Shown here: piece after piece, positions 1-8,564 of the stretch
Position numbering within the stretch: the stretch's first letter is position 1
How the letters are laid out: each line of letters starts with the position of its first letter
Source: an uncultured Clostridia bacterium
GTDB lineage: Bacteria > Bacillota > Clostridia > Oscillospirales > Oscillospiraceae
Reading direction: 5' to 3'
Assembly: GCA_947173485.1 (NCBI GenBank)
Contig: CAMWFH010000001.1
Coordinates: 124,001 to 188,000, forward strand
DNA length: 64,000 bases
Notes under the pieces: model-generated
Seen by the model: only the letters and a program-made list of their open reading frames with translations
Database searches by the model: none
What the model was told of the DNA's origin: nothing
Made by a program: the position numbers and the translations under genes

Positions 1-333
1 CAGCTCCCCCAGCCCCTCGTAGCTGTCCACCGTCTTGCCCAACATGCTCTCCAGGACCAGGTTCACGAAGGGCAGCTTCTGCACCGAGAGCATGATGCCG
101 TTGATCTGGCCGCCCATCTTCACCAGCACCCCGGCGGTCACCGACTCCGGCCCGCCGATCCACTCGATGGCCTCGTTGTAGCCCATGATCCGCACCTCGG
201 GCAGGGTGATATGCACCTCCCGCCCCAGGATCTGGGACAGCGCGGTGGCTGCGTTCCCGGTCCCCACGCTGCCGATCTCCCGCAGGGTATCGATCTCCAA
301 TGAGTTCAGCTGATCAAAGCTCTTGATCGCCAT
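1..333 (-). CDS. cheC: CheC-type chemotaxis phosphatase (3' part cut by window edge)
   Basis: This is the first 111 codons of a CheC-family protein, which dephosphorylates CheY-P in Gram-positive chemotaxis. The N-terminus carries the phosphatase helix with D15, E19 and, 23 residues after position 22, P45. The Asn normally found at the third catalytic position is Ser22, so site 1 may be weak. The second site lies beyond the window. The ATG follows a G-rich Shine-Dalgarno (SD) at a normal distance. It is the last visible gene of the fla/che operon, 12 bases after flgG. FliY in the same operon has both sites intact. Confidence 0.85.
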   Translation of the reverse strand, partial: MAIKSFDQLNSLEIDTLREIGSVGTGNAATALSQILGREVHITLPEVRIMGYNEAIEWIGGPESVTAGVLVKMGGQINGIMLSVQKLPFVNLVLESMLGKTVDSYEGLGEL

Positions 334-345
334 ATTTCATCCCCC

Positions 346-1137
346 TTAGCTCCGTAATCCATTGATGGTCGTTTCGATCTCGTCGGAGGTCTGCACCATC
401 TTCAAGGCGTAGCTGTAGGCCCGGGAGGCCTCGATGACCTTGACGAACTCCTCCGCCAGGTCCGTGTTGGAGCCCTCCAGATAGTGCTGGATCACCCGTC
501 CGGTGCCCAGATACAGATCCCCGTTCTTCTCGATCGGCGTGAAGCGCCCGCTGTTCAGATGCTGCAGGCCCTCCCGGACCACATAGTCGAACACACCGAT
601 GTCCAGCCGGTCCACACTGATCTCGTCCCGGCTCAGATCTGTGATGTCGATGAAATTGCCCTGCCGGTCCAGCACGCACCGGCCCTCGTTGTCGCTGAGC
701 CGCCAGACCACCGTGGGCTGGGGCTCGATCTCCTCCCCGGTATCCGGGTCGATCTCCGGCTCGGCGTCCTCCGGGGGCGAGATGGTGAACTGGGAGCGCA
801 TGAAAGCGCCGTCCCGGGTGAAGGAGATCTCTCCGGTCCGGGGGTCGTAGAGGGCGAAGAAGCCGTTGCCCTCGATGGCGAAGTCGTAGGTCCGCCCAGT
901 GTCCTGGTAGATGCCGGGACCGAAGTCCACCGTCACCTTGCTGACCTTGGTCCCGCAGCCCCGGGGCAGCTGCTCCTCGTCGATGCCCAGCACATTGCCG
1001 TACATCAGCTGATGGAAGGTCACCTTGCCGGCCTTGAAGCCGTGGGTGCCGATATTGGAGATATTGTTGCCTTGGACGTTCATCTTCTTCTGCTGCATAT
1101 ACGCGCCCACCGCGCCGGTATAGAAGGATAGATTCAT
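346..1137 (-). CDS. flgG: Flagellar basal-body rod protein, FlgG/FlhP-like
   Basis: This is a rod/hook family protein that forms part of the distal axial rod. The N-terminus has the family helix and Asn-rich signature (GNNISNIGTHGF). The C-terminus ends in the helical stretch EEFVKVIEASRAYSYALK followed by DEIETTING. An acidic insert of about 25 residues (around residues 125-150) is not typical. I chose the internal ATG, giving 263 residues, because the first residues then match the family and an AAAGGTG SD lies upstream; an in-frame start 24 bases earlier is possible. FlgF and FlgG are hard to tell apart by eye, so the symbol is provisional. Confidence 0.8.
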   Translation of the reverse strand: MNLSFYTGAVGAYMQQKKMNVQGNNISNIGTHGFKAGKVTFHQLMYGNVLGIDEEQLPRGCGTKVSKVTVDFGPGIYQDTGRTYDFAIEGNGFFALYDPRTGEISFTRDGAFMRSQFTISPPEDAEPEIDPDTGEEIEPQPTVVWRLSDNEGRCVLDRQGNFIDITDLSRDEISVDRLDIGVFDYVVREGLQHLNSGRFTPIEKNGDLYLGTGRVIQHYLEGSNTDLAEEFVKVIEASRAYSYALKMVQTSDEIETTINGLRS

Positions 1138-1204
1138 AGCTCCATCACACCTTTCTCTCACTCATCCAGTCATCTTACAGCGCCCGCCCTGTCAGGGCCG
1201 CCTA

Positions 1205-1954
1205 TCAGAGCCGGCCCAGATCGCTGGTGGCCCGGACGATGACCTGGTCGTAGATCTTGCTCATGGTCGCGGCGCTCTGGAGCGCCCGCTGGGTGGTCAT
1301 CATGCTGACCATCTCCCGGATCATGCTCACATTGGACCGCTCGGTCCACTGGTGGTGGATCACCATCTCCCGGTTGACCTGGGCCCCCTCCCCGGTGAAC
1401 AGGCCGAAGGGCGTGCGCTCCAGGGCATCGTTGTCCGGGAAGCTGTAGACCCCCAGGGTCCCCAGATAGGAGTTGTCGCTGGCGTAGATATTGCCCGCGG
1501 TGTCCGCGTGGATCTGGTCGGTGCCCAGCCGGAGGGGCTCCCCCTGGTCATCCAGCACCCGGCCGAACTCGGACATACACAGATACCCGTCGTTGTCCAG
1601 GATGAAGCTGCCGGCACGGGTGTAGGCGGTGCCGTCCGCGGTCTGGATGGCGAAGAAGCCGTCCCCCTCGATGGCGAAATCCAGGGGCAGCTCGGTCTCG
1701 TCGAAGGCCCCCTGGCCGTAGTCCGTATAGAGGACGCTGGGGGCCAGTATGTAGCTCTCCATGCCCATCTCCGTAGAGACGGCCTTGTTCTTATTGCCCA
1801 CCCGGCTGATCATCACCTCCCGGAAGGTGCTGTCGGTATACAGCTCCGCCCGGTAGCCGGCGGTGGAGATATTGGTCATATTGTTGGCCACTACGTCCAG
1901 CCGCCGTTCCTGGGACACCATGCCCGACGTCAGATTGTAGAACCCTTTGAACAT
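1205..1954 (-). CDS. flgF: Flagellar basal-body rod protein, FlgF/FlhO-like
   Basis: This 249-residue rod protein is paired with the FlgG-like gene downstream, as flhO-flhP are in Bacillus. The N-terminus has the rod family motif VANNMTNISTAGY. The middle has the DFAIEGDGFFAIQT segment shared by FlgE, FlgF and FlgG. The C-terminal helix contains SMMTTQRALQSAATM. It starts 20 bases after the sigma-28 gene. It is secreted by the type III apparatus, so no Sec signal is expected and none is seen. Confidence 0.82.
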   Translation of the reverse strand: MFKGFYNLTSGMVSQERRLDVVANNMTNISTAGYRAELYTDSTFREVMISRVGNKNKAVSTEMGMESYILAPSVLYTDYGQGAFDETELPLDFAIEGDGFFAIQTADGTAYTRAGSFILDNDGYLCMSEFGRVLDDQGEPLRLGTDQIHADTAGNIYASDNSYLGTLGVYSFPDNDALERTPFGLFTGEGAQVNREMVIHHQWTERSNVSMIREMVSMMTTQRALQSAATMSKIYDQVIVRATSDLGRL

Positions 1955-1974
1955 TGCTGCACTCCTCTCGACGT

Positions 1975-2778
1975 TTACTGTCCGCTACTCATATACTGCT
2001 TCATATAGAGCTTCAGCTTCTGGATGGCCCTGGAATGGAGCTGGGAGATCCGTGGCTCGCTGACCTCCATCACCTGGGCGATCTCCTTCATGCTGAGGTT
2101 TTTCTGGTAGTACAGGGAGATCACGGTCTGTTCGTTCTCCCGGAGGGAACCGATGGCCTCGGTCAGGGTGTCCAGCAGCTCCTTGCGGAGGATCTGGTCC
2201 TCCGGCCGGCCGGCGGAAGAGTCATCAGGCACCTCCGCGCCCCCCTGGTCCCGGTCCTCGAAGAGGGTGTCCAGGGAGAGGACGTTGCACAGGGCCGAGT
2301 TGGCCAGGTCCTCCTGGTACTGCCCGGTGGAGATCCCCAGCCGCTCCGCGATCTCGGTATCGGTGGGGTACCGGCCCAGCTCGGTGAAGAGGTCACTGCT
2401 GGCCTGGTCGATCTCCCGGGCCCGCCGCCGGACGCTCCGGGGCACCCAGTCCTGCCGGCGGGCCAGGTCGATGATGGCCCCCCGGATCCGCTTGGAGACG
2501 AAGGTCTCGAACTTGATCCCCTTCTCCGGGTCGAACTTATCCACGGCCCCTACCAGGGCCAAGACTCCCTCGTTGATGATATCGTCCACCTGGGCGAAGG
2601 AGCTGTAGACCCCCCGGACCTGGAGGGCGATCCCCTTCACCAGTCCCACATAGCGCAGCACCAAGGGCCATTTCAGCTCCTGGCAGCCGGTCTGCTTATA
2701 GGCCAGCAGCAGCTCCTCGGTCTCCATGGCCTCGATCTCCGCCTCCGTGAAGGAGCGGTCCCGCAGCGCCCCCGTCAT
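1975..2778 (-). CDS. fliA: RNA polymerase sigma-28 (FliA/SigD)
   Basis: This is a 267-residue sigma factor for late flagellar and chemotaxis promoters. Region 2 is clear (DDIINEGVLALVGAVDKFDP followed by a KFETFVSKRIRGAIID segment). Region 3 contains DWVPRSVRRR. Region 4 ends in a helix-turn-helix (LSMKEIAQVMEVSEPRISQL). Its ATG overlaps the flhA stop in an ATGA, so the two are translationally coupled. The flhF and flhG genes that usually sit between them are absent. Its anti-sigma factor FlgM is encoded at 30746-31048. Likely targets in the window are the promoters at 31118-31144 and 51683-51709. Confidence 0.95.
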   Translation of the reverse strand: MTGALRDRSFTEAEIEAMETEELLLAYKQTGCQELKWPLVLRYVGLVKGIALQVRGVYSSFAQVDDIINEGVLALVGAVDKFDPEKGIKFETFVSKRIRGAIIDLARRQDWVPRSVRRRAREIDQASSDLFTELGRYPTDTEIAERLGISTGQYQEDLANSALCNVLSLDTLFEDRDQGGAEVPDDSSAGRPEDQILRKELLDTLTEAIGSLRENEQTVISLYYQKNLSMKEIAQVMEVSEPRISQLHSRAIQKLKLYMKQYMSSGQ

Positions 2779-4883
2779 ACCGGGGCCGCCCTTCTCTCCG
2801 GGGCCCGGCTGTCATGGGGCAGGGCGATGTTGCCCAGGGACTGGATCTGCACATCGCTGGTGATCTCGTTAAAGGACAACACATACAGTCCCGGATAGAA
2901 CTGGGACAGCATCCGGCTCAGGTAGATCCGAATGACCTGGCTGGTGAGGACGATGGGCGTCTGCCCCAGGTCATTGAACTTCTTCATGAACTCCGACAGC
3001 TGGGAGATGATCTGCTGCATCAGGTCCGGCCCCATGGCCAGATAGATGCCCTGCTCGTTCTTGCTGAGGGAGCCGATGACCCGCTTCTCCACCTCCGCGT
3101 CCAAGGTGACCACACGGAGCTGCCCGTGCTCGCAGAAGCGGCGGGTGATGGTGCGGCTGAGGGCGGCCCGGATGTTCTCCGTCACCAGATCCAAGTCCTT
3201 GGTGGTCAGGAGGGCGTCCACCGCCGTCTCCAAAATGGTCCCCAGGTCCCGGATCGGGATGCCCTCCCGCAGGAGGTTGCGCAGGATGCGCTCCAGGTTG
3301 GCGTAGCTCAGGATGTTGGGCACGGCCTCCTCCACCAGCTCCGGGGAGGTCCGCTTCAAATTCTCCACCAGCTGGATGACCTCGCTCCGGCCCAGCAGCT
3401 CGTAGGCGTGGCGGCGGATGACCTCGCTCAGGTGGGTCTGCATGACGGACAGGGGATCGATGACGGTGTAGCCGTAGATCTCCGCCATCTCCTTGTTCTC
3501 CGGCAGGATCCACCGGGAGGGGATGCCGTAGGCCGGCTCCACGGTCTCGATGCCGTCGATCTCCCCCATGGGCTTCGCCGGCTCCAGGGCCAGGTAGTAG
3601 TCCACCAGGATCTCGCCCCGGGCCACCTCCTCCCCCCGGATCTTCACCACATACTGGTTGGTCCCCAGGGCGGAGGAGTCGTGCAGGCGGACAGAGGGGA
3701 TGACGAAGCCCATGTCCTGGGCGTACTGCCGGCGGAAGATGATGATGCGGCTGATGAGCTTGCCGCCGCTGTTCTCATCCACCAGAGGGATGAGGCTGTA
3801 TCCGAACTCCATCTCGATGGGATCCACCGTCAGAAGGGTGTATACGTTGTTGATATCCTTGTAGAAGTCCGTCTCGCTGGGAGGCGGGGGCGGGGCTTCC
3901 TCCTCCACCGGGGCCGCCGCGGCGGCCTCCTCCTCATGCTCCAGCTGGCGGGACATCCAGAAGCCGCCGACACTCAGGCCCACGCCCACGATCAGCAGGG
4001 GCACAGTAGGGGTACCGGGGATCAGGCCCAGGAGGGCCAGCACGATGCCCGCGGTCAGGATGGCCCGGGGCTGGTGGGCGAACTGGTTGATCACGTCGGC
4101 GTTGAGGCTGCCGTCGGACACGGACCGGGTGACGATCATACCGGTGGCGGTGGAGATCATCAGGGCCGGCAGCTGGGACACCAGGCCGTCACCGATGGTG
4201 GCGATGGAGTAGACCTCCCAGACGTTCTCCACGCCGGCGAGGGAGCCCAGGATCAGTCCGCCGATCAGGTTGATCGCGGTGATGATCAGGCTCATGATCG
4301 CATCGCCCTTGACGATCTTGGTGGCGCCGTCCATGGCGCCGTAGAAATCGGCCTCCTTCTGGATCTTGGCCCGGCGGAGCTTGGCGCCCTGCTCGTCGAT
4401 CAGACCGGAGCTGAGGTCCGCGTCGATGGCCATCTGCTTACCGGGCATGGCGTCCAGGGTGAACCGGGCGGCCACCTCGGCCACGCGCTCGGCGCCCTTG
4501 GTGATGACGATGAACTGGACCAGGACGATGATCAGGAAGATGATGACACCCAGGACGATATTGCCCCCGGTGATCATCTCACCGAAGGTCTGGATCACCG
4601 CAGTACCGGGGGAGCTGCCGCCGGTGCCGTCAAAGCCCAGGATGGCCCGGGTAGTGGACACGTTCAGGCCCAGCCGGAACAGGGTGGTGATCAGCAGCAG
4701 GGAGGGGAAGATGGAGAACTCCAGCGCTTCCGAGATGGTCATCGTGATCATCAGGATCACGATGGACAGGGAGATGTTGGTTATGATCAAAATATCCAGC
4801 AGCCAGGAGGGCAGCGGGATGATCAGGAACAGGACGATGATGACCACCAAGAGCGCTATGCTGTTTTGGAAAATTCGCCGCAT
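2775..4883 (-). CDS. flhA: Flagellar export gate protein FlhA
   Basis: This 702-residue protein is the large export-gate component of the flagellar type III system. The first ~320 residues hold about eight membrane segments and the conserved cytoplasmic loop (GAERVAEVAARFTLDAMPGK). An acidic, proline-rich linker (about 320-345) leads to the cytosolic substrate-docking domain. The C-terminus (QIQSLGNIALPHDSR) is the tail that normally reaches the neighbouring FlhA subunit. The length is standard. The ATG follows an AAGGAAGGG SD. flhB lies 73 bases upstream, with no flhF in between. Confidence 0.96.
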   Translation of the reverse strand: MRRIFQNSIALLVVIIVLFLIIPLPSWLLDILIITNISLSIVILMITMTISEALEFSIFPSLLLITTLFRLGLNVSTTRAILGFDGTGGSSPGTAVIQTFGEMITGGNIVLGVIIFLIIVLVQFIVITKGAERVAEVAARFTLDAMPGKQMAIDADLSSGLIDEQGAKLRRAKIQKEADFYGAMDGATKIVKGDAIMSLIITAINLIGGLILGSLAGVENVWEVYSIATIGDGLVSQLPALMISTATGMIVTRSVSDGSLNADVINQFAHQPRAILTAGIVLALLGLIPGTPTVPLLIVGVGLSVGGFWMSRQLEHEEEAAAAAPVEEEAPPPPPSETDFYKDINNVYTLLTVDPIEMEFGYSLIPLVDENSGGKLISRIIIFRRQYAQDMGFVIPSVRLHDSSALGTNQYVVKIRGEEVARGEILVDYYLALEPAKPMGEIDGIETVEPAYGIPSRWILPENKEMAEIYGYTVIDPLSVMQTHLSEVIRRHAYELLGRSEVIQLVENLKRTSPELVEEAVPNILSYANLERILRNLLREGIPIRDLGTILETAVDALLTTKDLDLVTENIRAALSRTITRRFCEHGQLRVVTLDAEVEKRVIGSLSKNEQGIYLAMGPDLMQQIISQLSEFMKKFNDLGQTPIVLTSQVIRIYLSRMLSQFYPGLYVLSFNEITSDVQIQSLGNIALPHDSRAPERRAAPV

Positions 4884-4956
4884 GGGCCACCCTTCCTTTT
4901 ACCATGCCCGGCCTTCCGGGCATACTCTATCAAAAGGCCCCTAGGGGGCCGGTCTG

Positions 4957-6027
4957 TCACGATCGGGGGAGTTTTTTCTCCATTTGCAGGACGTAGACCA
5001 GTACCTCCGCCACCGCGCCATAGAAAGCGGGGGGGATCTCCCGGTCCAGGTCCACCTCGGCGTAGAGGGAGCGGGCCAGGGGCACGTTCTCTACCACGGC
5101 CACGCTGTTCTGCTCCGCCACCTTCACGATCCGCAATGCCAGCTCATCCAGCCCCTTGGCCAGCACCACCGGGGCGTTGTCCCGGTGCTCGTCGTAGCGC
5201 AGGGCCACGGCCACATGGGTCGGGTTACGGATGACCACATCCGCCCCCGGGACCTGCTGCATCATCCGCTGCTGGGCCCGGCGGCGCTGGATCTCCTTGA
5301 TCTTCCCCTTCACCTGGGGATCGCCTTCCAGCTGCTTGTACTCCTCCTTGATCTCCTGCTTGCTCATGCGCAGCTGCCGCTCATAGTCCCACCACTGATA
5401 GAGGTAGTCGAAGAAGGCCAGCGCCACGAAGGCCACAGCGATCTGGAGCACCAGGGCGAAGGCGTCCTCAAAGAGGATGGTGCAGGCCTGGGCCAGATCC
5501 ATATCCAGGAACCGGGAGAAGGTGAGGACCACCTTGCGGAAATAGTTGAAGATCAGCACCAGCAGGATGGTGATCTTCAGCATCCCCTTCAGCGCCTCGA
5601 CGATGCTGCGGAAGGAGAAGAGCCGCTTGAACCCCTGCAAGGGGTTTATCCGGCTGAATTTTGGTTTCAGCGCCTCGCCGGTGACCAGCATCCTGGTCTG
5701 GGCGAAGGTGGCCGCGACGGCCAGCAGGACCGTCGTCAGCAGGAAGGGCCCTACCGCTACGACGAACGCCAGCACATAGCGGAGGATCAGCTCTTTCCCC
5801 AGCTCCGCCGCGGTAGAGCTGCCGCCCATGGCGGCATAGGAAAAGCAGAGGACGAAAAAGTCCTGGATCTCACCGATCAGGGTCCCGCCCATCAGGCGGG
5901 CCATCGCCAGACTGCCCAGGAGGGTGGCTACCGCCACCGCGTCCTTGCTCATCATGACGTTGCCTTTTTTTCGCTCGTCCCTTCGCTTTTTGGGTGTCGC
6001 TTTTTCAGTCTTGGAATCGCCGGCCAC
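4957..6027 (-). CDS. flhB: Flagellar export switch protein FlhB
   Basis: This 356-residue protein controls the change from hook-type to filament-type export together with FliK. The N-terminal membrane domain has four hydrophobic segments. The cytosolic domain has the self-cleavage motif NPTH at residues 268-271, where cleavage falls between N268 and P269. The start is GTG, placed after an AGGGGGGAT SD. The N-terminal Lys/Arg-rich segment (KTEKATPKKRRDERKKG) is typical of the family. It follows fliR by 26 bases in the export-gate block. Confidence 0.96.
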   Translation of the reverse strand: MAGDSKTEKATPKKRRDERKKGNVMMSKDAVAVATLLGSLAMARLMGGTLIGEIQDFFVLCFSYAAMGGSSTAAELGKELILRYVLAFVVAVGPFLLTTVLLAVAATFAQTRMLVTGEALKPKFSRINPLQGFKRLFSFRSIVEALKGMLKITILLVLIFNYFRKVVLTFSRFLDMDLAQACTILFEDAFALVLQIAVAFVALAFFDYLYQWWDYERQLRMSKQEIKEEYKQLEGDPQVKGKIKEIQRRRAQQRMMQQVPGADVVIRNPTHVAVALRYDEHRDNAPVVLAKGLDELALRIVKVAEQNSVAVVENVPLARSLYAEVDLDREIPPAFYGAVAEVLVYVLQMEKKLPRS

Positions 6028-6053
6028 GGTCCATCCCCCCTTTTAGGCCTCTT

Positions 6054-6830
6054 CTACGGGGTCTGCCCGCCCGCCAGCAGGGGCAGCAGCTCCTGCATCC
6101 TGCGGAGCATAGCTACCTCCACCTGTAGGATATACTCGCTGAAGGGCGTCAGCATCAGCGACACCAGGGTCAGTCCGATGATCACCTTCAGCTCGATGTT
6201 GATAGCGAACACATTGATCTGGGGGATGACCTTCATCAGGATCCCCATGCCCACCTGTCCCAGCAGCTCCGCCGCCAGGATGGGCATACACAGCTTCACC
6301 GCCAGCAGGGTGCAGTCCACGAACAGCCGCAGCAGGGCGGCATAGACTGCCTCCCCCAGCGCCACGCCCCCGAAGGGGACGACCTCGCCCGAGGTCAGGA
6401 TGATCCGCAGCATGGTGTGGTGCCCTCCCGCCACGAAGAACAGCAGGGTCATCAGGACGTTCAGCAGGGTGGAGGTCACGGTGATGGAGATCTGGCTCCC
6501 CGGGTCGTAGGTCCGGCCCATGGACATGCCCATCTGGGTGTCGATCATATCGCCGGCCAGAAGGGGGATATAGAAGAACACGTTCACCAGCAGCCCCAGG
6601 AGATACCCCAGGACCATCTCCAGCAGCATATGGATCCCCACCGCCAGGATATGCTCCGGCACGGGGGCCATCGCCGGCTCCATGGCGTACACCGTGAAGC
6701 TCAGCAGCAGCACCAGGCCGCTCTTCACCAGACCGGGGATGCTCTGCCGGCCGAACAGGGGGCTGAACAGGACAAAGCCGCTCATCCGGGCCATGACCAT
6801 CATAAGCAGCAGCAGCGCCGCCCAGTCCAC
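6054..6830 (-). CDS. fliR: Flagellar export gate protein FliR
   Basis: This is a 258-residue polytopic membrane protein of the FliPQR gate. It has about six hydrophobic segments and the FliR signature region around GDMIDTQMGMSMGRTYDP. It starts with GTG after an AGGGAGTG SD. It lies between fliQ and flhB in the usual order. The length is that of the family, and no frameshift or missing segment is seen. Confidence 0.95.
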   Translation of the reverse strand: MDWAALLLLMMVMARMSGFVLFSPLFGRQSIPGLVKSGLVLLLSFTVYAMEPAMAPVPEHILAVGIHMLLEMVLGYLLGLLVNVFFYIPLLAGDMIDTQMGMSMGRTYDPGSQISITVTSTLLNVLMTLLFFVAGGHHTMLRIILTSGEVVPFGGVALGEAVYAALLRLFVDCTLLAVKLCMPILAAELLGQVGMGILMKVIPQINVFAINIELKVIIGLTLVSLMLTPFSEYILQVEVAMLRRMQELLPLLAGGQTP

Positions 6831-6852
6831 CGTATCACTCCCTCCCGGTCCC

Positions 6853-7113
6853 TTACAGACGCATCAGTTCAAACAGGCTCCTGGCGTAATCCAGCAGGTT
6901 CTCCATCATCCAGCCGCCGCCCACCAGACACACCAGCACCACCACCGTCAGCTTCAGGATGAAGGACAGGGTCTGCTCATGGATCTGGGTCACCGCCTGG
7001 AAGATGGCCACCAGCACGCCCACCGCCATGCTCAGCACCAGCATGGGCCCCGCGATCTTCAGTACCACGAAGACACCTTGCCGCAGCGTCTCGGTCACTT
7101 GCTCTACGTTCAT
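6853..7113 (-). CDS. fliQ: Flagellar export gate protein FliQ
   Basis: This is an 86-residue protein with two membrane helices. It has the FliQ pattern: a short N-terminal helix, a first membrane segment, the loop AIFQAVTQIHEQTLSFILK, and a second membrane segment. It is part of the FliP-FliQ-FliR channel. It lies 13 bases after fliP and 22 bases before fliR. Confidence 0.95.
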   Translation of the reverse strand: MNVEQVTETLRQGVFVVLKIAGPMLVLSMAVGVLVAIFQAVTQIHEQTLSFILKLTVVVLVCLVGGGWMMENLLDYARSLFELMRL

Positions 7114-7126
7114 TGGACTGCCTCCC

Positions 7127-7795
7127 TCAGTGGATGCCCTGGATCAGGGTGGAGAACAGCAGCTGCCAGCCGTCCAGCAGGATGAAGAGCAACAGCTTGA
7201 AGGGGGTGGCGATCATCGATGGGGGCAGCATGACCATGCCCATGCTCATCAGGGTGGAGGCGACCACCATATCGATGAGCATAAAGGGGATATAGAGCAG
7301 GAAGCCGATCATGAAGGCCGCTTTCAGCTCGCTGGTGACGAAGGCCGGCAGGATCACCCGCATGGGCAGCGTCCGCAGCTCCGTCTCGTCCGTTGGCAGG
7401 TCTACCCGGGCCATGTTGCAGTACAGCTCCACGGTAGAGGGCTCGGCCTGCCGGACCATGAAGTCCTTCAAGGGCTGCTGGGCCCGGTCGAAGAACTCCT
7501 CCATCCCGATCGCCTCCTCCACATAGGGGTCGTAGGCCTCGGTCTTGATCTGATCCAGGGCGGGGGCCATGGTGAACAGCGTCAGGATCAGCGCCATGCC
7601 CACCAGGACCATATTGGGCGGGGTCTGCTGGGTGCCCATGGCTGTCCGCAGGAAGGAGAAGACCACCACATACCTGGTGAAGGAGGTCATCATCACCACC
7701 AGCGACGGCAGGAGCATCAGCAGAGTGGTCAGGAACAGGATCTCCAAGGTCTGCACGTTGGAGCCGTTCACATTGATCAGCGCATCGTTCGGCAC
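7127..7795 (-). CDS. fliP: Flagellar export gate protein FliP
   Basis: This 222-residue core gate protein has the conserved TSFTRYVVVFSFLRTAMGTQ segment and the C-terminal block with GMVMLPPSMIATPFKLLLF. Unlike many FliP proteins it has no obvious cleavable signal peptide; the start (GTG, SD GGGGTGAGG) opens with a short polar stretch before the first membrane helix. It lies six bases downstream of fliO. I see nothing that suggests loss of function. Confidence 0.95.
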   Translation of the reverse strand: MPNDALINVNGSNVQTLEILFLTTLLMLLPSLVVMMTSFTRYVVVFSFLRTAMGTQQTPPNMVLVGMALILTLFTMAPALDQIKTEAYDPYVEEAIGMEEFFDRAQQPLKDFMVRQAEPSTVELYCNMARVDLPTDETELRTLPMRVILPAFVTSELKAAFMIGFLLYIPFMLIDMVVASTLMSMGMVMLPPSMIATPFKLLLFILLDGWQLLFSTLIQGIH

Positions 7796-7801
7796 AGGCC
7801 C

Positions 7802-8155
7802 TCACCCCTTTCCATCCCTGTTCTGATTCCGGAGGCCCTTCAGCAGGGTGCGGAAATCGCCCTGCCGTCCGGCGTTCGGGGGCGGGCTGTGCCACAGCTC
7901 CCCCTCCTCCCGGCTCAGCTCTGCCAGCAGAGAGACCTGGGAGGGGGAGGACCCCAGCAGGAAGTAGCGTTCACCAGCCTGGACCACCAGGACCTGCTGC
8001 TCCCGGCCCACCCGGGCCCGGTCCAGCACCCGCAGGCGCCCGCCGGTGAAGGCGCCGCCAAAGCCCCTGCCCGCCCAGCGGGTGGCCCCATAGGCCCCCG
8101 CCAGGATCAGGAGCATGACGGCCAACATGCCCAGCAGCGAGAGCAGCGCCGGCAT
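7802..8155 (-). CDS. fliO: FliO/FliZ-like flagellar assembly membrane protein
   Basis: This 117-residue protein has one N-terminal membrane segment (residues 4-24) followed by a small soluble domain with the FliO pattern (GGRLRVLDRARVGREQQVLV). FliO helps assemble the FliP ring. Its ATG overlaps the cheY stop by one base (TGATG), implying translational coupling. A longer upstream reading frame exists, but it runs through cheY in another frame and is not used. The cheY-fliO-fliP order is that of Bacillus (where this gene is named fliZ). Confidence 0.83.
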   Translation of the reverse strand: MPALLSLLGMLAVMLLILAGAYGATRWAGRGFGGAFTGGRLRVLDRARVGREQQVLVVQAGERYFLLGSSPSQVSLLAELSREEGELWHSPPPNAGRQGDFRTLLKGLRNQNRDGKG

Positions 8156-8520
8156 CAGGGCTCGCCTACGATGGAAGTCACGGTCTTGAGCACCCGCTCG
8201 ATCTTGAAGGGCTTGACGATGAAATCCTTGGCGCCGGAGCGGATGGCGTCGATGACCATGGTCTCCTGGCCCATAGCGGAGCACATCACCACGTTGGCGT
8301 TGGGGTCGTTGCCCCGGATGGTCTTCAGCGCCTCCAGGCCGTCCATGTTGGGCATGGTGATGTCCATCAGCACCAGGTCGGGCTTCAGCTCGTTGTACTT
8401 CTCCACGGCGTCGGCGCCGTCCACAGCCTCGTGGAGATCCGTGTAGCCGGCCTTGCTCAGGCCGTCCTTGACTACCTTGCGCATGAAAGCGGCGTCGTCA
8501 ACTAAAAGAATCTTAGCCAT
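8155..8520 (-). CDS. cheY: Chemotaxis response regulator CheY
   Basis: This is a 121-residue single receiver domain. The acidic pocket is D8/D9, the phosphorylation site is D53 (LVLMDITMP), the switch residue is S81 and the conserved lysine is K103 in a KPF motif. CheY-P binds the flagellar switch. Candidate docking peptides are present in FliM (N-terminus) and twice in the FliY linker. The gene sits between fliY and fliO, as in Bacillus. Confidence 0.97.
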   Translation of the reverse strand: MAKILLVDDAAFMRKVVKDGLSKAGYTDLHEAVDGADAVEKYNELKPDLVLMDITMPNMDGLEALKTIRGNDPNANVVMCSAMGQETMVIDAIRSGAKDFIVKPFKIERVLKTVTSIVGEP

Positions 8521-8564
8521 TATGATCCACCTTTTCTTAAAATTTATTCTTGAAACGGCCTAGC

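Noticed and set aside
2814..5234. Very long plus-strand open frame opposite flhA
   Set aside because: It is antisense to a well-supported gene, has biased composition typical of high-GC shadow frames, and has no SD or recognisable domain. The same applies to other long antisense frames, for example opposite metH, metG and flagellin.
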